In this document: piece by piece, positions 27,213 to 35,824 of the stretch
How positions within the stretch are numbered: the first letter of the stretch is position 1
How the letters are laid out: the number at the start of each line of letters is the position of its first letter
Assembly (NCBI GenBank): GCA_964351995.1
Contig: CAYGQE010000015.1
Location: forward strand, 1 to 64,000
Direction: 5' to 3'
DNA length: 64,000 nucleotides
Source of the DNA: SZUA-35 sp964351995
GTDB taxonomy: Bacteria > Actinomycetota > Acidimicrobiia > Acidimicrobiales > SZUA-35
Position numbers and translations under genes: made by a program
Notes under the pieces: generated by a model
Seen by the model: the letters and a program-made list of their open reading frames with translations, nothing else
Database searches by the model: none
Told to the model about the DNA's origin: nothing

Positions 27213-28616
27213 GTGGCTCTTCCGACCGTGATCGCTGTCGTCCCTGACTCGCCTGCTGATACCGCTGGTGTGCTCGTTGGCGATGTTCTGCGGTCGGTCA
27301 ATGGCGAGCAACCAAGGGATGTCATCCAGTACCAGCTTCTTGTTGACGAGGCGAGCGTCGTGCTCGAGATCGAACGCAGCGGCTTTGAGCGTCTCGTCGA
27401 AGTCGAGAAGGCAGAGGGGGCCTCGCTCGGGATCGAGGTCCAGTCGTCGCTGTTCGACCAGGTGCGGACGTGTGACAACCACTGTCCGTTCTGCTTCATC
27501 TACCAACTGCCCGCCGGGATGCGAAAGAGCCTGTCGCTCAAGGACGACGACTTCCGACTGTCGTTTCTCTACGGGAACTTCACCACGCTCACTCGTTTCA
27601 CCGAAGCTGATCTCGAACGGGTCGTCACTGAAGGCTTGTCGCCGCTCTACGTCAGCATCCACGCCACCGACCCAGAGCTCCGCAACACGCTGCTTCGCAA
27701 TCGCCGAGGAGCGACCAGCCTGCGTTGGCTGCGGGCGCTCCTCGATCACGACATCGACGTGCATGGCCAGATCGTGGTGTGTCCCGGGATCAACGATGGC
27801 GATGCGCTCGAACAAACGCTCACTGGCGTGCTCGATGAATACCCAGAGCTGGCCTCGGTGGCCGTGGTCCCTCTTGGAGTGAGCGATCACTCCAACGAGC
27901 CAGACATGCGCTTCCACACCGTCGAAGAGGCAGTTGCGGTCGTTGAGTTGGTCGAGAAATGGCAGCACACCTACCAAGAGTTGCTCGGCCATCGATTGGT
28001 GTTTGCTGCCGACGAGTACTACCTCTTGTCCGAACTCCCATTCCCAGAGCCCGATGTCTATGAGGGCTTCCCGATGCACGAAGACGGCATCGGGATGGCG
28101 CGAACGTTCGAACTCGAGTTCACGGGCCAGGTCGAGGATGCCACCGGCACGAAGTCCGGGTTTTTTTCGTGGGTCGACGGCGCACCGGCCGAGGGCTACC
28201 GGGCTCCTCGACTGGCAGGAGGTACGTCCACAGGCGATGGCCTGATCACCTTGCGGCCGTCGCGATCCGCACCGATCGGGATCCTCACCGGTGCATACGG
28301 GGCGCAAATCCTCGGTCCGCTCATCGACTCGCTGGATCGACCTGATGTGCGGATCATCCCGGTTCGCAACGAGTTCTTTGGTGGCAACATCGCCGTCACC
28401 GGTCTGATGGTTGGCGCCGATGTCGCCAGGGTGCTCGAAGCCGAACCTGCTGGTCACCGCTATCTCCTCCCCGATGTCTGCCTCTCCGGCGGTACCTTCC
28501 TCGATGGGACGTCCGTCGAGGATCTTCCTCGACCTGTCGAAATCGTCTCCACTGACGGCATCGCTCTCCGCACGGCTCTTGGCCATGCTCCCAAGAAAGC
28601 TCTGGTTTCCTCATGA
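27213..28616 (+). CDS. DUF512 family iron-sulfur (radical SAM-like) protein with N-terminal PDZ
   Basis: The 467-residue protein starts with a PDZ-like segment (about 1-65, VVPDSPADTAGVLVGDVLRSVNG). CDNHCPFCF at 87-95 follows, a three-cysteine C-x3-C-x2-C arrangement like radical SAM enzymes. The C-terminal half (DUF512) ends in a glycine-rich ILTGAYGAQILGPLI stretch. The biochemical role is unknown. It lies directly before der with a 4-nt overlap, a pairing also known in Firmicutes and cyanobacteria, suggesting a link to ribosome or envelope biogenesis (inference). The GTG start has TAGACT 6 nt upstream (27201-27206). Confidence 0.85.
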   Translation: MALPTVIAVVPDSPADTAGVLVGDVLRSVNGEQPRDVIQYQLLVDEASVVLEIERSGFERLVEVEKAEGASLGIEVQSSLFDQVRTCDNHCPFCFIYQLPAGMRKSLSLKDDDFRLSFLYGNFTTLTRFTEADLERVVTEGLSPLYVSIHATDPELRNTLLRNRRGATSLRWLRALLDHDIDVHGQIVVCPGINDGDALEQTLTGVLDEYPELASVAVVPLGVSDHSNEPDMRFHTVEEAVAVVELVEKWQHTYQELLGHRLVFAADEYYLLSELPFPEPDVYEGFPMHEDGIGMARTFELEFTGQVEDATGTKSGFFSWVDGAPAEGYRAPRLAGGTSTGDGLITLRPSRSAPIGILTGAYGAQILGPLIDSLDRPDVRIIPVRNEFFGGNIAVTGLMVGADVARVLEAEPAGHRYLLPDVCLSGGTFLDGTSVEDLPRPVEIVSTDGIALRTALGHAPKKALVSS

Positions 28617-29932
28617 CGGCTTCGAATGCTGTTCCCCACTCGTTGCCAACGGTCGTGATCGTCGGCCGCCCCAATGTCGGCAAGTCGACCCTCATGAACC
28701 GCATCCTTGGTCGTCGCGAGGCAATTGTCGAAGAGCGGGCCGGTGTCACCCGGGATCGCAAAGAGGTCGAGGCCGAATGGCAGGGGAGGGACTTCCTTCT
28801 CATCGACACCGGCGGCTGGATGACCAAAGGCACCGCCATCGACGACAAGGTCTCGAAGCAGGCGGAAGAAGCCATGCACCAGGCCGACGTGGTGCTGTTC
28901 GTGGTGGATTCTGCAGTCGGCATCACCGAAGAGGACGACCAGGCAGTGAAGATCGTTCGCCGCCTCGGTGTCCCCGTGCTCTTGGTTGCCAACAAGATCG
29001 ACGATTCCTCGCACGAGCACACCCTGTGGGATCTGGTCAGTTTGGGACTCGGCCCTGCATTCCCCGTCAGCTCGCTGCACGGCCGTGGCATCGGCGACCT
29101 GCTCGACGAAGTCAACATGAAGCTCCCGCCCGTCGAAGAAGTGGAAGAAGTCGAAGAGGCGGAACGCATCTTCTCCATTGCGTTGGTCGGCCGGCCGAAC
29201 GTCGGCAAGTCCACGCTGTTCAATCGACTCATCGGTGAAGAGCGGTCGATCACCCATGACATGCCTGGCACCACGCGTGACACCATCGACACCGTGATCG
29301 ACACGGTCAACGGGCCGGTCCGCTTCCTTGACACCGCTGGCATGCGGCGTCGAAGCCGAGTCGACGACGACACCGAGTACTACTCGGTCGTGCGTGCACT
29401 GAAGGCAGTAGACACCGCTGACGTTGCCTTGCTCGTCATGGATGCAACCGAGGGCGTGACCCACCAGGATCAGCGGCTTGCCGAGCGAGTCGACGCCGCT
29501 GGCTGTCCAATCGTCCTGGTCTTCAACAAGTGGGAGCTTCTCAGCACGGAGCGACGCGAGGCACTCGGCCTCCAGGTGGAGCGCAAGCTGAATTTTCTCC
29601 CCGACATTCCGTTGCACCGCATCTCGGCCCTCAGCGGCAAGGGTGTCGACAAGTTGCTGCCATCGCTGAACATCGCCATCGATGCCTACCAGTCGCGAGC
29701 TCCGACCCGGAAGGTCAACGAGGTCATCAAGATCGCGCAACAAATGCAACCAGCTCCGCACGGCGGACGCGTCTTGTACGCCACCCAAGGCGCCGCCGAC
29801 CCGCCCACGTTCACGCTTTTCACCAATCGTGATCTGCCAGACTCCTACATGCGGTTCCTCGAGCGGCGTCTGCGCGACGAATTGAACCTCGGCCCTACTC
29901 CGATCAAGCTCCGCGTGCGGAAGCGCTCCTGA
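28613..29932 (+). CDS. der: Ribosome biogenesis GTPase Der (EngA)
   Basis: A 439-residue protein with two tandem GTPase domains. GRPNVGKST occurs near residue 17 and again near 197, each followed by G3 (DTGG; DTAG) and G4 (NKID; NKWE) motifs. An acidic linker (VEEVEEVEEAE, about 175-187) joins them and a KH-like domain ends the protein. Der acts in 50S subunit assembly. Its ATG overlaps the DUF512 stop. Confidence 0.97.
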   Translation: MTASNAVPHSLPTVVIVGRPNVGKSTLMNRILGRREAIVEERAGVTRDRKEVEAEWQGRDFLLIDTGGWMTKGTAIDDKVSKQAEEAMHQADVVLFVVDSAVGITEEDDQAVKIVRRLGVPVLLVANKIDDSSHEHTLWDLVSLGLGPAFPVSSLHGRGIGDLLDEVNMKLPPVEEVEEVEEAERIFSIALVGRPNVGKSTLFNRLIGEERSITHDMPGTTRDTIDTVIDTVNGPVRFLDTAGMRRRSRVDDDTEYYSVVRALKAVDTADVALLVMDATEGVTHQDQRLAERVDAAGCPIVLVFNKWELLSTERREALGLQVERKLNFLPDIPLHRISALSGKGVDKLLPSLNIAIDAYQSRAPTRKVNEVIKIAQQMQPAPHGGRVLYATQGAADPPTFTLFTNRDLPDSYMRFLERRLRDELNLGPTPIKLRVRKRS

Positions 29933-30021
29933 GTGCCAACCGTCGCCTGTGTGCGGCTTCATCGCCGGCGCTTCGAACGGTCCCGACCAAGCTGATCGCA
30001 GATTCGGGGTAGCCTCGCCGA

Positions 30022-31101
30022 ATGGAACGGATCCTCCCGGCTCTCGCTGCGCTGTTGTGTGCAGGCGCGGCCGTGGTCTGGATTCGCTCGACGATCGCTC
30101 GTCAGCAAGTTGCGAGCCGGCTCAGTGCGGAATCGATCGATCCAGATCTCTGGCGCTTGGCCGACGAGGAATACAAGCGAGATCTTCAATCGTCGGTTTT
30201 TGCCATTGCTGCCACTGTTGCGCTTGCGGCGATTGCTGTGGCTGGCATCGATCTTCTCCCGGCCGTTGTCACCAGCGGACTGGCCATTTCGCCAGCGATC
30301 ACATTGCTCCGGCGGGATCGTCTGAACGAAGCGGCTCGCATCGCCGCTGCCAGGGCAGAGATCGAAAAGCGGGCCCGTGAGGTACTGACGCAGGAGGAGC
30401 TCGCTCCACTCCAATGGGCGGCTCGACTTGCTCCTTCGTCGTTCCCTGATCTCCCTGGCTTCGAGATCGGCCAGGCGTACCAGCCGGGAAGCGGTGCCAT
30501 GGCTGGCGATTTCTACGACGTCTTCAAGATCGATGACCACCGCGTCGGCGCCGTCATCGGCGATGTCACGGGTCACGGCATCGAGCCATCGATCACGGCG
30601 CTGCAAGCCAAATACTTGCTCCGCACGTTCCTTATCCAGTTCCGTGATCCCGGCCAGGCACTTGAAGAGCTGAACGCTCAGATGTCTGAGTTGGTCCGCG
30701 GCGACGAGTTCATTTCGTTGTGCGTGATGGTGTTCGACAACGAAGCGGGCACCTTGAGGTTCTCATCCGCTGGACATCCCGCTGCGTTCGTCTGGCACAA
30801 CACCGAGGTGCGCCCGCTCGGGGCAACGGGACCGCTGCTGATGCTCGACCCCACCGCTCCCTACCACTCTCGGGAAATGGCATGGGAGCAAGACGACGTG
30901 GCAGTTCTTTACACCGATGGTCTTGCCGAGGCCCGAAACGGCAACGCGTTGTTCGGCGAAGACGGTGTGGCGAGCATGATCCGACGAGATCCGACGGCAT
31001 CTCCTGACGTGCTGACGAAGGTCTTGGTCGAGGCCGCTCGCGATTTTGCTGGCGGGCCAATCAGCGATGACGTTGCGGTTCTGGTGCTGCGTCGGGTGTG
31101 A
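30022..31101 (+). CDS. Membrane-anchored SpoIIE/RsbU-type serine phosphatase
   Basis: The 359-residue protein has an N-terminal hydrophobic helix (2-20) and a second hydrophobic pair (about 53-100). A PPM-type SpoIIE phosphatase domain runs from about 140 to the end. GDFYDVF and VIGDVTGHGIEP hold metal-binding aspartates and SDDVAVLVL is the last motif. Such enzymes dephosphorylate anti-anti-sigma factors; no partner gene is adjacent. TAGCCT (30010-30015) lies 6 nt before the ATG. A small zinc-ribbon membrane protein follows after 7 nt. Confidence 0.88.
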   Translation: MERILPALAALLCAGAAVVWIRSTIARQQVASRLSAESIDPDLWRLADEEYKRDLQSSVFAIAATVALAAIAVAGIDLLPAVVTSGLAISPAITLLRRDRLNEAARIAAARAEIEKRAREVLTQEELAPLQWAARLAPSSFPDLPGFEIGQAYQPGSGAMAGDFYDVFKIDDHRVGAVIGDVTGHGIEPSITALQAKYLLRTFLIQFRDPGQALEELNAQMSELVRGDEFISLCVMVFDNEAGTLRFSSAGHPAAFVWHNTEVRPLGATGPLLMLDPTAPYHSREMAWEQDDVAVLYTDGLAEARNGNALFGEDGVASMIRRDPTASPDVLTKVLVEAARDFAGGPISDDVAVLVLRRV

Positions 31102-31108
31102 TGTTCCC

Positions 31109-31333
31109 ATGCCCTGGTGTGACAGCTGTGATGAGTACCGAGCACCCAACTCGCTGAAGACCGATGGGCACTGTGCTGCGTGCGACGGCGAGGTCGATGT
31201 TGCAGACCTGAGGGAAGCCAACCAAGCCCCGGTCAAGGCGCCGTGGCACTTCTGGTTGATGGTGGTTGCACTGGTGCTGTACCTCGGATGGCGAGTCGTC
31301 GACGGCGTCATCTGGATTTTCGACAAGATCTGA
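31109..31333 (+). CDS. Small zinc-ribbon membrane protein
   Basis: A 74-residue protein with CDSC and CAAC cysteine pairs in the first 30 residues, forming a likely zinc ribbon. One transmembrane helix follows near residues 45-63 (FWLMVVALVLYLGWRVV). It is not a recognised family. It begins 7 nt after the SpoIIE-type phosphatase, so the two membrane proteins are probably co-expressed. ATG 31109 is chosen as the first methionine outside the preceding gene. Confidence 0.65.
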   Translation: MPWCDSCDEYRAPNSLKTDGHCAACDGEVDVADLREANQAPVKAPWHFWLMVVALVLYLGWRVVDGVIWIFDKI

Positions 31334-31404
31334 TCGTCGAGACGGTGATCGCACGGGAATTTCGACCGCAGAGGGCAACGGAACCGCTAGCCTTGCCGCC
31401 GCCA

Positions 31405-31478
31405 CGGGCTGTGGCGCAGCCTGGTAGCGCACCTCACTGGGGGTGAGGGGGTCGTGAGTTCAAATCTCGCCAGCCCGA
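31405..31478 (+). tRNA. tRNA-Pro (anticodon GGG)
   Basis: The 74 nt fold as a full cloverleaf. Acceptor CGGGCTG pairs with CAGCCCG, D stem GCGC with GCGC, and the anticodon stem CCTCA/TGAGG encloses loop CTGGGGG with anticodon GGG. T stem GTGAG pairs with CTCGC around TTCAAAT, and the discriminator is A. The final A of CCA is not encoded (ACCG follows). A TAGCCT box 11 nt upstream (31388-31393) is a likely promoter element. Confidence 0.96.
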
Positions 31479-31487
31479 CCGTGGTTT

Positions 31488-31527
31488 CCCCAGGTCAGAG
31501 CCTCGAAAGCGAGGTCCTGACCTGGGG
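31488..31527 (+). terminator. Long hairpin after tRNA-Pro
   Basis: CCCCAGGTCAG (31488-31498) pairs perfectly with CTGACCTGGGG (31517-31527), and an inner CCTCG-AAAG-CGAGG stem stacks on top across a small symmetric internal loop. Its place 10 nt after the tRNA suggests a terminator, although only AAAAGGG, not a T-run, follows. Confidence 0.6.
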
Positions 31528-31616
31528 CCAAAAGGGATCCTCGGTCTCCTCGATGCTGAGTTGATCGCCGGATATTTCCCGCGACTTCTCAGGTTGGCAC
31601 CCGTCATCTCCGTGCA

Positions 31617-31633
31617 CGGTCGAATTTCGACCG
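31617..31633. promoter_or_regulatory. Near-perfect 17-nt palindrome upstream of aqpZ
   Basis: CGGTCGAA-T-TTCGACCG has eight paired bases each side of one central T, 23 nt before the aqpZ ATG. It could be an operator for an osmotic or other regulator, or a leader hairpin. The right half (GAATTTCGACCG) recurs at 31357-31368 before the tRNA. Confidence 0.5.
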
Positions 31634-31656
31634 GCACAACAAAAAGGAAGCATGAC

Positions 31657-32391
31657 ATGGAAACCAAACCGCTCGCTGCCGAGTTCATCGGCACGTTCTG
31701 GCTCGTACTCGGCGGCTGTGGTGCAGCGATCTTGGCTGCCGACTTTGGTGTTGGCGGGAACGGCTCGAGTCTCGGTCTCGGCTTCGTCGGAGTCAGCCTC
31801 GCCTTCGGTTTGACGGTGCTCACGGGCGCCTACGCCGTCGGTCACGTTTCCGGCGGTCATTTCAACCCCGCAGTGACCCTTGGTCTCGTCGCTGGGCGTC
31901 GCTTTGACGCCTCGAAGGCAGCCGGCTACGTCGTTGCCCAGGTCCTCGGTGCGCTGGCCGCTGCCGGCGTGATCTACTTGGTGGCATCCGGCCAAAGTGA
32001 TTGGTCCATCCCTGAGGGGGCAGGAGCCTTCGCTTCCAACGGCTACGGCGACTTCTCGCCGGGCGGTTACTCCATGCTTGCGGCGCTCGTGATCGAAGTC
32101 GTGCTTACGGCCATCTTCCTGATCGTCATCCTGGGTGCGACCGCAAAGAACGCCGCAGCCAACATGGGCGGCCTCGCCATTGGCCTGGCGCTCACCCTGA
32201 TCCACCTCGTGTCGATCCCGGTCACAAACACGAGTGTGAACCCGGCCCGGTCAACCTCGCAGGCGATTTTCGCCGGCAGTGACCAGATCGGTCAGCTCTG
32301 GCTGTTCTGGGTGGCTCCGATCGTTGGTGCTGTCTTGGGCGCCCTCGTCTACCGCAACCTCATCGGCTCAGCCGAGGACGACGCCGTCTGA
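31657..32391 (+). CDS. aqpZ: Aquaporin Z, water channel
   Basis: A 244-residue MIP-family protein with six membrane helices and two NPA loops (HFNPAVTLG and SVNPARSTS). The selectivity-filter residues of the E. coli AqpZ type are all present: Phe in VSLAFGLTVL, His in LTLIHLVSIPVTNTSVNPAR, Thr in the same stretch, and Arg after the second NPA. It should therefore pass water and not glycerol. ATG 31657 is chosen over the longer frame because AGGAAG lies 6 nt before it. A palindrome precedes the leader and a nested hairpin follows the stop. Confidence 0.95.
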   Translation: METKPLAAEFIGTFWLVLGGCGAAILAADFGVGGNGSSLGLGFVGVSLAFGLTVLTGAYAVGHVSGGHFNPAVTLGLVAGRRFDASKAAGYVVAQVLGALAAAGVIYLVASGQSDWSIPEGAGAFASNGYGDFSPGGYSMLAALVIEVVLTAIFLIVILGATAKNAAANMGGLAIGLALTLIHLVSIPVTNTSVNPARSTSQAIFAGSDQIGQLWLFWVAPIVGAVLGALVYRNLIGSAEDDAV

Positions 32392-32397
32392 ACCGCA

Positions 32398-32442
32398 ATG
32401 GGTCGTCGATGACCGAACGACCGGTGGTCGTCGGCGACCCAT
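32398..32442 (+). terminator. Nested hairpin after aqpZ
   Basis: ATGGGTCG (32398-32405) pairs with CGACCCAT (32435-32442), and an inner CGACC-GGT-GGTCG hairpin (32418-32430) lies within. It begins 6 nt after the aqpZ stop and before the next promoter. No T-run follows, so termination is inferred. Confidence 0.5.
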
Positions 32443-32492
32443 CTCGCAAGCTCACAACGTCGACGGAGGTCATCCGGGCTACCGTTCGGACC

Positions 32493-33221
32493 ATGTGTGG
32501 CCGATATGTCTCTGCTGCGCCGGTTGACGACCTGGCGAAGTACTTCAGCGCCACAATGCCGGAACGCACGCTCGAAGCCAATTTCAATGTGGCCCCGACC
32601 ACCGATGTCTATGCCGTGCGAGCCAACGAAGGCGAGCGGGCGCTGGCCTCGATGCGTTGGGGCCTCGTGCCGTTCTGGGCGAAGGATCTCAAGATCGGCT
32701 CGCGGATGATCAACGCCCGATCAGAAACCGCTGCCGCCAAGCCAGCCTTTCGGCGAGCGTTCACGAAGCGGCGCTGCCTGCTTCCCGCAGACGGCTTTTA
32801 TGAGTGGCAAAAGATCGAAGGGCAAAAAGCCAAACAACCGTTCTTCATCCATCGAGTTGACAGCGAGCCTCTGGTGTTCGCGGGGCTGTACGAGTTCTGG
32901 CACCCCAAGGACGACGGGGGTAACGACCTACCAGACGCTGAAGTCGTGATGTCGTGCACCATCCTCACGACAACGGCCAACAAGACCATCGAGCCGGTCC
33001 ATGACCGCATGCCGGTGATGCTTCCACCCGGTGTGTGGGACGACTGGCTCGACCCTTCATCAGACCTCGACTTCGTGTCGAGCCTGATGGTCCCTGCACC
33101 CGAGTCGCTTCTCACCATGTATCCGGTGTCGACTGCGGTCAACAGCGTCCGCAATCGTGGAGCTGAGTTGGTCGAAGCGGTCAAACGGGCTGAAGAGCCG
33201 ACACTGGATCTCGGCCTATGA
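32493..33221 (+). CDS. SRAP domain protein (HMCES/YedK family)
   Basis: A 242-residue SOS-response-associated protein that forms a thiazolidine crosslink with abasic sites in single-stranded DNA through Cys2. The sequence starts MCGRY, so Cys2 is exposed once Met1 is removed. FNVAPT supplies the conserved Asn, NARSETAAAKPAFRRAF and CLLPADGFYEW the Arg and catalytic Glu, and HDRMPVMLP the conserved His. ATG 32493 must be the start because Cys2 is required, and TACCGT (32480-32485) 7 nt upstream agrees. It overlaps the DUF2079 gene by 4 nt. Confidence 0.94.
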   Translation: MCGRYVSAAPVDDLAKYFSATMPERTLEANFNVAPTTDVYAVRANEGERALASMRWGLVPFWAKDLKIGSRMINARSETAAAKPAFRRAFTKRRCLLPADGFYEWQKIEGQKAKQPFFIHRVDSEPLVFAGLYEFWHPKDDGGNDLPDAEVVMSCTILTTTANKTIEPVHDRMPVMLPPGVWDDWLDPSSDLDFVSSLMVPAPESLLTMYPVSTAVNSVRNRGAELVEAVKRAEEPTLDLGL

Positions 33222-34702
33222 GTGAGCTCTCGATTCAACGACGCACCAAACGCCGATGGGTGCAACTCCAAGCCCGCCTTGAAGCCGGCACCGGGGACCG
33301 GTTCATTCCCGTAGCGACATCGATCGCACTCACTGCCGTGCTGGCGTTGGTCAGCCTCGCCCGACTCGGGTCATTCGACACCGGCGATGATCTGGCCGCG
33401 TACACCCAAGCGGTGTGGTTGCTCGGGGAGGGGTTCCAGCCTGAAGCGTCCTTGCTCGGTGATGACGTTCATCTGCTCGAGCTGCATTGGTCGTTCATCC
33501 TCTACCCGGTCGCCGCGCTCAGCATCATTTTCCCTACGGCCAAACTGTTGGTGATCGCCCAGGCGGTGGCCTTGGGTCTCACGGTCTTTCCGCTGTGGTG
33601 GCTGGCCCGCCGAGTCGCCAACCTCAGAACAGCGGCTGCGTCTGCGCTCGTGTTCGCCTATGCGCTGCACCCGGCCACGCACCGGTTGGCGATCGACGAC
33701 TTCCACCCCGAAGTCTTGGCGATTCCAGCGATGGTTGCCTTGGCCTACTTCGGAGCGTCAAAGCGATGGTTCAGCTATTGGATCTGTTTCGTCATCGTTC
33801 TGGCGTGTCGGGCGGATCTCGGCCTCGCCATCGGGCTCTGGGGCTTTGTGCTCCTCGGCGATGGCGAGCGACGAGCGGGCCTGTGGACTCTTGGCGTTGG
33901 CCTGGTCTGGAGCCTCGGGCTCCTGTTGGTGGTCCAGCCTCTGGTCGGTGAGGCAGTGGTGACTGGCGGACAGTACGGCGCCTACGGCGACTCCCTGGGT
34001 GAGGTGGTGCTCAATGGCGTCAGCAACCCGCTCGACCTCCTTCTCGATCTGACGTCGAGACCCAACATCGTGCTCGTGGTGAGCCTTTTCGCTCCCATCT
34101 TGTTTCTCCCGTTGTTGTCGATCAGGCATTTGTTGCCTGCGGTTCCTCTGACGGGTCTTTTCCTGATCGCCGAGACGCAGGGAAGCGATGCGTTCGCTGA
34201 GCGGACATCGCTGCTGCTCGCGTTCACGTTCATCGCAACCCCGTATGCGCTCAATCGTCTGGGCCAACTCGGTGTGCAACGCGTGTTCATCGATGGCCGA
34301 CTGCTGGCTACGGTTGCAGCGGCGGCGGTGCTGTCGTTCATCAGCGCATCACCCATCTCGATCTACGACAAGCCGTGGGAGTGGGGCGATGTGGACCCCG
34401 TAGAACAGGCCATCATCGAAGCGGCTGAGCGCCTGCCTTCCGATGTTGCAGTACGGGCATCGCCTTCAGCATTGTCGGCACTTGCCGAGCGACCGTGGTT
34501 GTACGCCCTCGCCACCGACCGCGAGCCGTCGGTGCAATTCGACGCATTCGACGTGAGAGCCATCCTTGTTGTGGACCGAGACATACCCGAGCGGACCGAC
34601 GAGCGGCGCGAGGCGTTCGCCCTTCGGATGGAGGCCCTTGGTGGCTTTGAACTCGTGGTGGATGATGCGGAGAACGGCGTGTCCCTCTTCGTCAAACCGT
34701 GA
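33218..34702 (+). CDS. DUF2079 multi-pass membrane protein
   Basis: A 494-residue protein with roughly 10 transmembrane helices. It has the DUF2079 motifs SFDTGDDLAAYTQAVWLL near the N-terminus and DDVHLLELHWSFILYPVAAL after it, with IDDFHPEVLAIP further on. The arrangement resembles GT-C type glycosyltransferases, but no activity is established. A soluble domain of about 100 residues ends it. It is coupled to the SRAP gene by ATGA although no functional link is known. Confidence 0.85.
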   Translation: MSELSIQRRTKRRWVQLQARLEAGTGDRFIPVATSIALTAVLALVSLARLGSFDTGDDLAAYTQAVWLLGEGFQPEASLLGDDVHLLELHWSFILYPVAALSIIFPTAKLLVIAQAVALGLTVFPLWWLARRVANLRTAAASALVFAYALHPATHRLAIDDFHPEVLAIPAMVALAYFGASKRWFSYWICFVIVLACRADLGLAIGLWGFVLLGDGERRAGLWTLGVGLVWSLGLLLVVQPLVGEAVVTGGQYGAYGDSLGEVVLNGVSNPLDLLLDLTSRPNIVLVVSLFAPILFLPLLSIRHLLPAVPLTGLFLIAETQGSDAFAERTSLLLAFTFIATPYALNRLGQLGVQRVFIDGRLLATVAAAAVLSFISASPISIYDKPWEWGDVDPVEQAIIEAAERLPSDVAVRASPSALSALAERPWLYALATDREPSVQFDAFDVRAILVVDRDIPERTDERREAFALRMEALGGFELVVDDAENGVSLFVKP

Positions 34703-34724
34703 GGTGTGAAAGCATGAGGATCTC

Positions 34725-35342
34725 GTGACCGCTCAGACGCCGCCCCCGGTTCGCTCGGTGTTCACACGCGAGCAAATGCTCACGTGGCCGAACCTGTTCA
34801 CCTTGATTCGCCTTCTGTGTGTTCCGCTCTTTCTGTGGCTCCTGTTCGGCCCGGAGAACAGGGGGGCGGCAGCTTGGTTGCTTGGTGCCCTTGGAGCGAC
34901 TGACTGGGTCGATGGCTGGATCGCTCGACGCTTCGACATGGCCAGCGAGTTCGGAAGGCTCTTCGATCCTGTTGTCGATCGGCTCATGTTCTTCGTGGCG
35001 ATTCCCGCCATCATCATCGATGGATCCATCCCTTTGTGGGTGGCGCTTCTCGCTCTCAGCCGAGAAATCCTTGTGGCCGTCGCCGCTGTCGTTGCGGTGG
35101 TTGCTGGCGCCGGCACGCTCGTCGTGACGTGGGAAGGCAAAACGGCCGCCTTCGCCTTGATGTTCGCTGTCCCCATGTTCCTGGGAGCCAACAGCTCGTT
35201 GTCCTACGCCGGCGTGCTCTCCTGGATGGCGTGGATTGCGGTGATTCCCGGCCTCGGGTACGGGTTCTTCTCGCTGATCTTCCAATACATCCCGGCGCTT
35301 CGTGCGAGCATGGCTCTCGCCGCCGCGGACCCGAACGGCTGA
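34725..35342 (+). CDS. pgsA: CDP-alcohol phosphatidyltransferase, phosphatidylglycerophosphate synthase-like
   Basis: A 205-residue membrane enzyme transferring a phosphatidyl group from CDP-diacylglycerol to an alcohol, probably glycerol-3-phosphate. The family motif D-G-x2-A-R-x8-G-x3-D-x3-D is complete in DGWIARRFDMASEFGRLFDP plus VVD (near residues 63-86). Several hydrophobic helices flank it. GTG start with AGGA 4 nt before. It corresponds by position to pgsA2 near gcvH-garA in M. tuberculosis. Polar head specificity is not provable from sequence. Confidence 0.87.
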   Translation: MTAQTPPPVRSVFTREQMLTWPNLFTLIRLLCVPLFLWLLFGPENRGAAAWLLGALGATDWVDGWIARRFDMASEFGRLFDPVVDRLMFFVAIPAIIIDGSIPLWVALLALSREILVAVAAVVAVVAGAGTLVVTWEGKTAAFALMFAVPMFLGANSSLSYAGVLSWMAWIAVIPGLGYGFFSLIFQYIPALRASMALAAADPNG

Positions 35343-35427
35343 TTCGAACGGTTGGGGTGACCACTGGTGCTCCCTCCACCTGAACCAAAGGTCGACCCGA
35401 GGGCTGAATACACACTCGTTTCTGAGA

Positions 35428-35433
35428 TAACGT
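35428..35433 (+). promoter_or_regulatory. -10 box of gcvH
   Basis: TAACGT lies 7 nt before ATG 35441 and overlaps the in-frame upstream GTG at 35432, so translation should start at the ATG. The 98-bp gap after pgsA holds nothing else recognisable. Confidence 0.55.
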
Positions 35434-35440
35434 GTCGGCC

Positions 35441-35824
35441 ATGAACGTGCCTGATGACCTCTCGTACTCCAGCGACCACGAATGGATGCGATTCGAGGCA
35501 GATCAGCGAGTCCGAATTGGCATCACCGACTACGCCCAAGATGCTCTTGGCGACGTGGTCTACGTCGATGTCCCGGATGTCGGGGCTGTTGTGTCCCCTG
35601 GCGGACCGATGAGCGAGGTCGAGTCGACCAAGTCGGTTTCTGATGTCTACGCCCCAGTGCCCGGTGTGGTCGTGGAGGTCAACGCCGATCTCGCTGATGC
35701 TCCGGAACGGCTCAACGAGGATCCCTACGGCGAGGGTTGGATCTGCGTGGTCGAGCTCGATGGATCTGCTGCAGTGCCCGACCTGCTCGACGCCGAGGCC
35801 TATCGAGCGTTGACCGAGGGATGA
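35441..35824 (+). CDS. gcvH: Glycine cleavage system H protein
   Basis: A 127-residue lipoyl carrier that shuttles the aminomethyl group between the P, T and L proteins. The lipoylated lysine is Lys64 in SEVESTKSVSDVYAP. HEWMRFEADQRVRIGITDYAQDALGDVVYV is the usual N-terminal barrel, quoted here only in part as HEWMRF and GITDYAQDALGD. No gcvP, gcvT or lipoyl synthase gene is in the window. It overlaps the GarA-like gene by 4 nt, as gcvH is next to garA in mycobacteria. Confidence 0.95.
   Translation: MNVPDDLSYSSDHEWMRFEADQRVRIGITDYAQDALGDVVYVDVPDVGAVVSPGGPMSEVESTKSVSDVYAPVPGVVVEVNADLADAPERLNEDPYGEGWICVVELDGSAAVPDLLDAEAYRALTEG

Noticed and set aside
27105..28586. 493-residue open frame antisense to the DUF512 gene
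   Set aside because: No motifs, and the sense gene has a clear cysteine cluster and coupling to der.
28460..29962. 500-residue open frame antisense to der
   Set aside because: Opposite a certain gene and without motifs; the same kind of shadow as others in this window.
31405..31478. tRNA-Pro gene as an integration site of a mobile island
   Set aside because: No integrase, no repeated 3' tRNA fragment, and housekeeping genes on both sides.
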